From positions 230,825 to 294,824 of the forward strand of contig DCZO01000014.1 of assembly GCA_002331335.1 (NCBI GenBank): a DNA stretch of 64,000 nt. Direction: 5' to 3'. The translations under genes were made by a program, and so were the position numbers. Below are positions 53,601-60,250 of this stretch, one piece after another. This DNA comes from Nitrospira sp. UBA2082. GTDB lineage: Bacteria > Nitrospirota > Nitrospiria > Nitrospirales > Nitrospiraceae. Within the stretch, counting starts at the first letter, position 1. Each line of letters begins with the position of its first letter. Below the pieces are notes generated by a model, which was not told the origin of the DNA, made no database searches, and worked only from the letters and a program-made list of their open reading frames with translations.

Positions 53601-54263
53601 TTGGCGCTAACGAGGAAACCACCGCGCCTATTTCGCCGCGTATGCCTTGCGACGGCGTTGCTGGCGATAGCCGCCGTGGCTCAGCCGATTCACACGGCAG
53701 GCGAAGGTCAGACGAAGTTCCAGCGCATATCGACGCAATTCATCGCGGCGTTGGGCAATCCAGGTGCGACCTCCGGAAGCGGTGCGCAATTGTGGGGTCT
53801 TTGGCCTCTCGACCCGGGTCCTCGGGGCGTGGAGTTGAACAGTTATAAACGGTTAAAGGATGCCGGTGGCATCGCCCCGGCGCGTTGGAAATTCGACAGC
53901 ACAGACTGGTGGCTGGAGGAACACGGATTGATCATGGAGCCACCGGCCTTTCCGCTCCCTTCCGGCAAATACATGGTCACGGGTGCCCGCGACCTGACGG
54001 CTGTGTTGACCATTCATCCTGCCGACAGAAATGGTGACAGGCGCTGGGAACTCGATAAAGGCGCGACGCTCTACGACGTGACGCACCTGGCCTGCCGCGC
54101 CGCACGCTATACACCGGCGGCGGTTGGGGGTTCGTGCTCGCCGGCAAACGCGCAGAAGACTGCGTTTCCAGTTCCGCCAGGGGGAGTGATGCCTCCGGTC
54201 GAAGGCTGTACGAAGCAGGACTATGCGGTTCTGATCGTGATCGGCGTGGGCGTGGATGACTGA
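53601..54263 (+). CDS. Exported protein of unknown function
   Basis: A 220-residue reading with a signal peptide (RKPPRLFRRVCLATALLAIA) and a mature part rich in Trp and Pro (GSGAQLWGLWPLDPGPRGVE; KFDSTDWWLEEHGLIMEPPA). Four cysteines may pair. The start is uncertain: TTG at 53601 has GAGGTG before it and gives a normal signal peptide, while the frame stays open to an ATG at 53454. I do not recognise the family. Confidence 0.6.
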   Translation: MALTRKPPRLFRRVCLATALLAIAAVAQPIHTAGEGQTKFQRISTQFIAALGNPGATSGSGAQLWGLWPLDPGPRGVELNSYKRLKDAGGIAPARWKFDSTDWWLEEHGLIMEPPAFPLPSGKYMVTGARDLTAVLTIHPADRNGDRRWELDKGATLYDVTHLACRAARYTPAAVGGSCSPANAQKTAFPVPPGGVMPPVEGCTKQDYAVLIVIGVGVDD

Positions 54264-54331
54264 ACCTCGGCCTGGCCCCGACGAATTGCGCGGCGAGCCC
54301 AGTATGGAAACGGCACGGTGGTGTCCAACGG

Positions 54332-54466
54332 ATGAGCACTGACCGCCTCAAGCGTGACAGTATGTCACTCGAAGAAGCGACGATCTCGAATATGTGGGAG
54401 ATCGCCAGGATTGTAGAAATCTTGGAGCTCAGGGGCCTCTGTAACAATCAAGACCTTTTCAGCTGA
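54332..54466 (+). CDS. Short protein of unknown function, possibly truncated
   Basis: A 44-residue open frame reading MSTDRLKRDSMSLEEATISN, then MWEIARIVEILELRGLC. It is amphipathic and helix-prone and looks like a genuine protein rather than noise. From memory it resembles small soluble proteins that continue past a GLCTKQDL-like motif; this one stops soon after, so it may be a truncated copy. No strong ribosome-binding site is seen. It lies in the 559-bp gap after the exported unknown gene. Confidence 0.4.
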   Translation: MSTDRLKRDSMSLEEATISNMWEIARIVEILELRGLCNNQDLFS

Positions 54467-54502
54467 ACTTTTAAACCCATGCCTGATTGGGTAATTGTAG
54501 TT

Positions 54503-54583
54503 CTATTTTTAGCAGGGTTAACCCTCGTATTTGCCTACTCGGGGGTTCTACCCCGTTTTCACGGACAGTGTGGTTAAAAATAG
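54503..54583. repeat. 81-bp structured element with 9-bp terminal inverted repeats
   Basis: CTATTTTTA (54503-54511) is inverted as TAAAAATAG (54575-54583). Inside are the palindrome GGGTTAACCC (54514-54523) and a CGGGG...CCCCG hairpin (54540-54555). No open frame spans it. Confidence 0.5.
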
Positions 54584-54649
54584 CCCCCTGTTGACGCACA
54601 GGCGACGGATGCGCAAGGGTTTGGGATAGGTGCGGTCACTTCCACCAGC

Positions 54650-54687
54650 ACAAAAAGAAAAGGGCTACGTCAGCAAAGACGTAACCC
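54650..54687 (-). terminator. Rho-independent terminator for the small exported protein gene
   Basis: GGGCTACGTC-AGCAAA-GACGTAACCC, a 10-bp stem with one wobble. On the minus strand it is followed by TTTTCTTTTT. It lies about 135 nt past the stop of the gene at 54823-55188. Confidence 0.75.
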
Positions 54688-54822
54688 CTCATTCACACGT
54701 GTATACGTAAGTCTAATTGTCCCAGCGCTTCAGCCCACACTCCACGCAATTGGCCGCCGGAGACACACCACCCGTGCTCTTGTCGTCCTGCGCCACGCCG
54801 ACTCTTCGTCGCCGGAACTTAC

Positions 54823-55188
54823 TTATCCGCCGGATGCCGGTCCTACGAACTGCAACCGCTTTTCACCCGTGAGATTTTCCGGTTGCACAATGTAATCGCC
54901 GGTCATCGAAGGAACCCAGACGCCCTTCGCGGGTTCTATGTTTCCACCCGTGGCCACCCACGCGAGGCCCCCGACCATGCCGCCGCTCAAGGCATAGGCT
55001 GATTTCACGGCGCCATAGGGAACCGTGAGCAACCAACTGGCGGCTTGAATGCCCACCCCCTGCGGGCTGACTGTCGACTGTTCCTCGGCACTCGCAGGAT
55101 TCGCAACCACGGCCATCCCCAAGCTGAGTACCGCTCCGATCAAGATCGTTCTTCCGCCACGCCGAATTTCCTGCCGGTTCCCAGTCAT
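54823..55188 (-). CDS. Small exported Gly-rich protein of unknown function
   Basis: A 121-residue protein with a signal peptide (GRTILIGAVLSLGMAVVANP, cleavage near ASA) and a mature part with a Gly-rich hydrophobic stretch (PYGAVKSAYALSGGMVGGLA). AAGGAGG precedes the ATG and a strong extended -10 promoter lies about 45 nt upstream. Function unknown; the Gly-zipper-like segment suggests envelope association. Confidence 0.75.
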   Translation of the reverse strand: MTGNRQEIRRGGRTILIGAVLSLGMAVVANPASAEEQSTVSPQGVGIQAASWLLTVPYGAVKSAYALSGGMVGGLAWVATGGNIEPAKGVWVPSMTGDYIVQPENLTGEKRLQFVGPASGG

Positions 55189-55230
55189 GTTGTGCCCTCC
55201 TTGTTAAGATTCACAGGACGCGAGGCGCGC

Positions 55231-55261
55231 ATTATAGCACTCGACCAATATCGGAGGGCAA
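55231..55261 (-). promoter_or_regulatory. Strong extended -10 promoter of the small exported protein gene
   Basis: On the minus strand TGCTATAAT: a perfect TATAAT (55231-55236) with the extended TGn. A weak -35 TTGCCC (55256-55261) lies 19 nt upstream. Confidence 0.7.
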
Positions 55262-55344
55262 CCCTGACAACCTGCCTCATTGCACTCCGGAGATGCCACA
55301 AAATCCCCTGGAGTGTTCCCGCGCATGTGCGCCCAACAAGCACA

Positions 55345-55375
55345 AAAGGCCGCGTCTATTACTGACGCGGCCTTT
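55345..55375 (-). terminator. Rho-independent terminator of the GlrK/QseG/GlrR-like operon
   Basis: AAAGGCCGCGTC-TATTACT-GACGCGGCCTTT, a perfect 12-bp stem. On the minus strand it is followed by TTTTGTG. It lies 46 nt past the stop of the regulator gene. Confidence 0.85.
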
Positions 55376-55421
55376 CTCGATGGGGCCAGCCTCAAACCGA
55401 GCGGTACCGGAACCGTGAACG

Positions 55422-56840
55422 TTATCGCTCCGCTTCGGTGAGATCCGCTTCGTCTTCGATCTCTTCCAATTCCGGATCGAGCTTCCCTTTGGTCATCGAC
55501 GGATGGAGCCCGTATTTCCTGAGCATCTTGTAGAAGTCCGCCCGATACCGTCCGGCAAATTGAGCCGCGCGGGAAATATTGCCACCGGTCAGCTGGAGCA
55601 CGTTCTTCAAATACGTCCGCTCAAAGTCTTCCTTGGCTTCGGTGAGCGGCTTGAGCGAGGGCTCGTGTGAGACGCCGACCGCCGGCAACAGATCCGGTGT
55701 CAGCATGTCTTGGCGAGACATGACCACGGCTTTCTCGACGGCGTTTTCCAACTCCCGTACATTGCCGGGCCACGGGTTCGCCATCAGTCGATTCAGCGCT
55801 GCCGGCGTGAATCCCTTCACTTCTTTGTTCGCCCGCTTGACGGCGAGTTTGAGGAAGTGCTGCGCCAGCAACGGAATGTCGTCGCGGCGGTCGCGCAACG
55901 GCGGTATGAACAAGGGCACGACCGAGATCCGGTAGTACAAATCGTTGCGGAACGTGCCTTGTTTGACCGCTTCGCCAAGATCTTTGTTCGTGGCGGCAAT
56001 GATGCGAACGTCCACCTTGGACGTGATCTCCGAACCCACCTCACGCACTTCCCGTTCCTGCACCGCCCGCAGCAACTTGACTTGCATCGCCAGCGGCATT
56101 TCGCCGATCTCGTCTAAAAAGAGGGTGCCCCCGTTGGCCATCTGAAAGAGCCCGCGCTTGGCACCGAGCGCGCTGGTGAAGGCGCCTTTCACATGTCCGA
56201 ACAGCTCGCTTTCAAACAGCGTTTCCGGAATCGCGGCGCAGTTGAGCGCGACGAACGGCCCCTTGTTCCGCCGGCTGTTCGCATGAATGACACGGGCCAT
56301 GACTTCCTTCCCGGTCCCGGTCTCGCCGAAGAGCAAAATGGTCGCATCCGAATCGGACACTTGCGCAATCTGCTGAAACAGCCGCTGCATCGCCGGACTT
56401 CGCGCCACGACGTTTTCGAGCCCGTAGAGCTCCTTGACCAGTGATTTGAGACGCTGAATTTCCCGGCTCATCCGTTGTTGCGCGAGTGCCTTTTCGATCG
56501 TGGCCTTGAGTTCTTTGTCATCGAATGGCTTCGTCAAATAGCCGAACGCGCCGCGCTGCATCGCCTCAACGGCGTTGGGGATGCTGCCGTGGGCGGTGAG
56601 AATGATGATCGGCAGACCGGGAAGGATGCGCAACAGTTCCTCGGTCACGTCCAGTCCGTCCTCGCCGCGCAGGCGCAGATCGGTAATCGCCAAGTCGAAC
56701 ATCCTCTTCTTGGCTGCTCCGACGGCTTCCTGCCCGGTGGTGCATGGAGTCACGGCAAATCCCATCGCGGAGAGCCGCATCTTCAACAGGTGCAGCAGCC
56801 CCTCATCATCATCGACAACCAGAATGTGTTCCTGTTCCAT
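55422..56840 (-). CDS. Sigma-54-type response regulator, GlrR/QseF-like, with GAFTSA variant loop
   Basis: A 472-residue NtrC-family protein: receiver with Asp54 (LAITDLRLRG), AAA+ with GETGTGKE and GGTLFLDEIGEMPLAMQVKL, and a C-terminal Fis-type helix-turn-helix (GGNISRAAQFAGRYRADFYK). The sigma-54-contacting loop reads GAFTSA at 219-224, Ser in place of the second Gly. GGAAGGAATACC precedes the ATG. It is downstream of a lipoprotein and a kinase in the order kinase-lipoprotein-regulator, as in E. coli glrK-qseG-glrR. The acidic C-terminal tail is unusual. Confidence 0.85.
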   Translation of the reverse strand: MEQEHILVVDDDEGLLHLLKMRLSAMGFAVTPCTTGQEAVGAAKKRMFDLAITDLRLRGEDGLDVTEELLRILPGLPIIILTAHGSIPNAVEAMQRGAFGYLTKPFDDKELKATIEKALAQQRMSREIQRLKSLVKELYGLENVVARSPAMQRLFQQIAQVSDSDATILLFGETGTGKEVMARVIHANSRRNKGPFVALNCAAIPETLFESELFGHVKGAFTSALGAKRGLFQMANGGTLFLDEIGEMPLAMQVKLLRAVQEREVREVGSEITSKVDVRIIAATNKDLGEAVKQGTFRNDLYYRISVVPLFIPPLRDRRDDIPLLAQHFLKLAVKRANKEVKGFTPAALNRLMANPWPGNVRELENAVEKAVVMSRQDMLTPDLLPAVGVSHEPSLKPLTEAKEDFERTYLKNVLQLTGGNISRAAQFAGRYRADFYKMLRKYGLHPSMTKGKLDPELEEIEDEADLTEAER

Positions 56841-56860
56841 GGTATTCCTTCCACATCGCG

Positions 56861-57625
56861 TTACGGCATCGGGTCCGGTACTGGGATCGGCGCCACCGTC
56901 GACGGAGGACGAATCGGGCGCACTTTTTCTCTCATTTCCTGATCGATTCGTTTCAACGCTTCCAGTTGTGTCGACAGTTCTTCAATCTTGCGATCCCGCT
57001 CTGCCAGCTGTTTTTGCAAGCTCTGCACGGAGGGCGGATCAGATCGTCCCTGTCCCTTCGAGAGCAACTCGATCTTGCGGTCCCGCTCAGCGAGTTCGCG
57101 CTGCAGTGCCTCAACCGTCTGAAAATCTCCCTCCTTCGTTGAGCGTATCTGCTGAAGGAGTACTTCCCTATCAAGCAAATCCCGCACCAGCCGGTCAGCA
57201 GCCTGGCCCAACGAGGCATTGGCCCTCCAAATGGCAGGCCAACCCACAATGGCATCGATCCACGAAATCGTGCTGGGAGACGGATGCATGTGTAGCAGGT
57301 CCATCCACGCCTTGCTTGAGGCGGCTAACTGGCCTTTTGGAGCAATCGCCAGGACCTTCCCGAAATATTTCTCCGCGACTTCGCGGCTTTCGTACAGGCC
57401 GATCAAGGCTCTCGTGAAGTACGCATGATCGCAGGAGCTGGTTTCGGCACACTTGGCCACCACGCCCTCTTGCTTCCTTGCAAGCGCTTGAAATGACTTC
57501 GATTCGGCCGGATCCGTCACGAAATAGGGCCGATCGAGCGCACTGGGTGACGTCCAGGAGGCGCACCCCCCTAGAAGCAAGACCAGTGAGGAGCACATGA
57601 GGGCTCGTGTGAAGAATCGTTTCAT
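56861..57625 (-). CDS. QseG-position coiled-coil lipoprotein
   Basis: A 254-residue lipoprotein: signal MKRFFTRALMCSSLVLLLGG and lipobox LLGGC. Residues about 60-150 are helical; about 150-235 form a coiled coil with two LAERDRKIE repeats; the end is Pro-rich. In E. coli QseG is an outer-membrane lipoprotein that activates the partner kinase. Here the call rests on order and lipobox, not on clear sequence similarity. The start overlaps the kinase stop as ATGA. Confidence 0.7.
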   Translation of the reverse strand: MKRFFTRALMCSSLVLLLGGCASWTSPSALDRPYFVTDPAESKSFQALARKQEGVVAKCAETSSCDHAYFTRALIGLYESREVAEKYFGKVLAIAPKGQLAASSKAWMDLLHMHPSPSTISWIDAIVGWPAIWRANASLGQAADRLVRDLLDREVLLQQIRSTKEGDFQTVEALQRELAERDRKIELLSKGQGRSDPPSVQSLQKQLAERDRKIEELSTQLEALKRIDQEMREKVRPIRPPSTVAPIPVPDPMP

Positions 57626-59094
57626 TCGCCCTTTACCTTTCCCTGTTTTGCCAACCGTAGGACAAACCGTACAGTCGTTCCCTTCTTGATTTCACTTTCA
57701 ATCCAAATTCTTCCCTCGTGCGCTTCCACGACCTTCTTGGCCAGCGCAAGCCCCAGCCCGCTGCCGGCGGAGGAATTTTTCGCCTTCGTGCGGCCCTGAT
57801 AGAACCGTTCGAAAATATGGGGAAGATCTTCAGCCGCGATTCCTGGACCCGAATCGGACACTGAAACTTCAAGCACGCCGGCATGAGGATCCGGCTTCAT
57901 CTGCAGTTTGACGATACTCCCTTCCGGACCGAACTTCAGCGCATTCGATAGCAGATTATCGAGAACCTGTTCAACTCGCGGGGCGTCGGCCTTGACCCAT
58001 GCCCGCTCGCCAATACTCTCAAACACGAGCTGGATATGCTTGGAATCGGCCAGCAACCGGACTTTGTTGATGGAGATGCTCGCAACCCGCTTGAGGTCGA
58101 CCGGAACGATTCGATACTCCATCATCCCGGCTTCCATTTTCGACAGATCGAGAATTGTCGAGATCAGATGAATCAGCCGGCGGCTGCTGTCGGCCATGAT
58201 CCGAAGGGTCGTCCGCTGTTCTTGGGTGAGGGGACCCGGGATCTCATCGAGCAACAGATGGGTGCCTTCCTGAATCGAGGCCATCGGCGTGCGTAACTCA
58301 TGCGAGACATGGGCGAGGAATTCCGCCTTCATGTCATCGAGTTCTTGCAGCTTCCCGCCCATCCAATTCACCGTATCGACGAGGTCCGTCAGTTCAGCCG
58401 GGGCCGTAATTTGGAGCGGCTGACCGAACTTCCCTTGGCCGATTTCTTTGATGTGCCCTTGCAGCTGACGCAAGGGTCGCAAGATCGTGTAACTGGCGAC
58501 GCCGGCCAGTCCCAGGGCAAAGACCAATGCCACCAGCACCAGCTGCTGTGTGACCGCTTGGGCTCGAACCGCGCTGGCCCGCGACTCGCTCACGCCCACG
58601 CTGACCCGCGCTTCATGCAAGTCGACGTACCCCTGAATCGAAGCCGACATCCGATCCATGATGGCATCACGACGGCTCTCGTATCCGGGCGCCGGAATCT
58701 TGCCGGCCGACGGCTCCACACCGTCATGGAACAACACCAATCGTTCCTGGAGCAACCGACCCGTCTCATACAGCAACTGTTGCCCATCCGGCGCACTTTC
58801 CCGGCTCAGGACCTGCTGCAGGCTGCGCTGGAATTCTTCCACCTCTTCGTTGAAGTTCGCCAGAAACGCCGCGTCTCTTGTCGCCAAATATTTCTTCTCA
58901 CTGTTCAATTGGACATAGAGTGAGCCCAGCAACCGTTTGGCCGACTCGACCGCCGGATAGTGGTACGAGGCCATTTCCGTACTCATGGCCGTCAACTGCT
59001 TGAGCTGGAACAGCGCGTACAGATTGACTCCTCCCATGACCGCGATGATCACCAAGGAGGTCAGCAACAGGCGCCAAAAGATCGACAGCCGCAC
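57622..59094 (-). CDS. Membrane histidine kinase, GlrK/QseE-like
   Basis: A 490-residue sensor kinase: membrane helix 1 (about 5-30), a helical periplasmic sensor (about 35-180), membrane helix 2 (about 184-204), HAMP (about 205-256), HisKA with AHVSHELRTP (His265) and HATPase (NLLSNALKF, DSGPGIA, GSGLGLALAKKVVEAHEG). The start is a GTG at 59094 with AAAGG about 11 nt upstream. It heads the operon and its promoter carries a perfect inverted repeat. Confidence 0.88.
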   Translation of the reverse strand: MRLSIFWRLLLTSLVIIAVMGGVNLYALFQLKQLTAMSTEMASYHYPAVESAKRLLGSLYVQLNSEKKYLATRDAAFLANFNEEVEEFQRSLQQVLSRESAPDGQQLLYETGRLLQERLVLFHDGVEPSAGKIPAPGYESRRDAIMDRMSASIQGYVDLHEARVSVGVSESRASAVRAQAVTQQLVLVALVFALGLAGVASYTILRPLRQLQGHIKEIGQGKFGQPLQITAPAELTDLVDTVNWMGGKLQELDDMKAEFLAHVSHELRTPMASIQEGTHLLLDEIPGPLTQEQRTTLRIMADSSRRLIHLISTILDLSKMEAGMMEYRIVPVDLKRVASISINKVRLLADSKHIQLVFESIGERAWVKADAPRVEQVLDNLLSNALKFGPEGSIVKLQMKPDPHAGVLEVSVSDSGPGIAAEDLPHIFERFYQGRTKAKNSSAGSGLGLALAKKVVEAHEGRIWIESEIKKGTTVRFVLRLAKQGKVKGE

Positions 59095-59138
59095 GTGCCA
59101 GAGCCTTTACCGTAGAAAAGATGATGGTAACGAGCAGA

Positions 59139-59170
59139 CTATATTGAGCGTGTATGAAAATCCATACACT
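59139..59170 (-). promoter_or_regulatory. Putative promoter and operator of the GlrK-like operon
   Basis: On the minus strand a TATAGT -10 (59139-59144) is preceded by GTGTATG-GATTTT-CATACAC (59151-59170), a perfect 7-bp inverted repeat covering the -35 region. This is a plausible operator. Confidence 0.45.
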
Positions 59171-59247
59171 ATTTCACTCTCCGCCTCAAGCAGTTTATCG
59201 GTCTAGACAGGATGGCTACCGCACATGCGTGCGGCATCGGAGTGAAA

Positions 59248-59268
59248 ACCACGGTCAGAGACGGTGGT
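59248..59268 (-). terminator. Putative terminator of the membrane protein gene
   Basis: A 9-bp stem with one mismatch and 3-nt loop (ACCACGGTC-AGA-GACGGTGGT), followed on the minus strand by TTTTC. It lies just past the stop at 59287. A second hairpin, CCGCAC-ATGC-GTGCGG, is at 59219-59234. Confidence 0.6.
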
Positions 59269-59286
59269 TCAGGTCGCTCACACGAC

Positions 59287-60117
59287 TCAGAGTCCAGTAT
59301 CGGCGTGCCGAGCGAACAATCGCTGTCGTCTTGATGCCCCGCGCAGTAATGCAAAGAGGTGGCCACGGAACAACAAGATCGCCGTCGCGGCCGGTGGCGT
59401 GAGCACAAGCAACAGCAGCTCCTGCGCATCGGGATCGAGCCCCGCATACGCTAACCAGCTCCCGACGACGGCGAACGGCAGGAGAAGGAATTGGATGAGT
59501 CCCAGCCCGGCTCCCCGTCCGACACCGCTGGAGATCTCGAAGAATTCGCGAAGCCCGGTGGGAGATAACACCACCGGCAGCAACAGCAGCACGAACGGCA
59601 GAAACCATTCGATCCAATGTTCCAGCACAAATTCATAGGAGGTCTTGAAGACATCGAGCGGTGAATCGTGCTTGCCTTGATAGATCACTTCCGGCGCCGG
59701 ATTCAGCAGGACAAAGAGCAGCAGCAACACTGCGGAAGACAGAAACTGGCCGTAGGGATTGGCGTGCACCCCCATGTCCAGCGCCATCATCGGCAGCCAG
59801 AGCACAAACCCGACACTAATGATATCCCAGAAGTAATGACCGAAGCTCTCTACCACGTCGGATGGGTGAATGGTTCTGGTGGCGCTCAGCGCCTGCTCGA
59901 TCAGGCGCAAGGTCGCGCCGACCAGTACCGCGTTGACAATGCCCAGTACTAATCCACCTGCCATCCCCAGCGGCCCCGCAACCCGTGCCGCACCCAGGAA
60001 CAAGAGCCCGAACCCAACCAGCGCCACGATCGTCAGCCACCCTCGCACGAGCGACCGCCACGTCGCCTGCAAAGCCTGGCGATACAAATGAAATGTGGCC
60101 GACAGTAGTTCACCCAT
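59287..60117 (-). CDS. Multi-pass membrane protein of unknown function
   Basis: A 276-residue integral membrane protein with about five or six hydrophobic segments (for example WLTIVALVGFGLLFLGAARV; FLSSAVLLLLFVLLNPAPEV; WFLPFVLLLLPVVLSPTGLR). No enzyme or transporter motif is visible. The ATG at 60117 has AGGG upstream; a TTG at 60144 is also open. It is divergent from clpB. Confidence 0.75.
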   Translation of the reverse strand: MGELLSATFHLYRQALQATWRSLVRGWLTIVALVGFGLLFLGAARVAGPLGMAGGLVLGIVNAVLVGATLRLIEQALSATRTIHPSDVVESFGHYFWDIISVGFVLWLPMMALDMGVHANPYGQFLSSAVLLLLFVLLNPAPEVIYQGKHDSPLDVFKTSYEFVLEHWIEWFLPFVLLLLPVVLSPTGLREFFEISSGVGRGAGLGLIQFLLLPFAVVGSWLAYAGLDPDAQELLLLVLTPPAATAILLFRGHLFALLRGASRRQRLFARHADTGL

Positions 60118-60178
60118 GAGCACGTACCCTAGTCGGGATTTCAACGGAGGTCAAGCCTCTGTGAAAGTGGCTCATGAG

Positions 60179-60206
60179 TTGACTTACACAGGCCGATGAT
60201 TATCAC
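60179..60206 (+). promoter_or_regulatory. Putative sigma-70 promoter of clpB
   Basis: TTGACT (60179-60184), a 16-nt spacer and TATCAC (60201-60206). I see no clear sigma-32 or CIRCE-type heat-shock element. Confidence 0.4.
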
Positions 60207-60250
60207 AGAGTCATCGCACACCACACGGTACCGGCATAAAGGAACAGATC

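Noticed and set aside
59195..59202. ACCGATAA on the minus strand upstream of the GlrK-like kinase as sigma-28 -10
   Set aside because: The expected -35 position reads CGGTAGCC, with no match.
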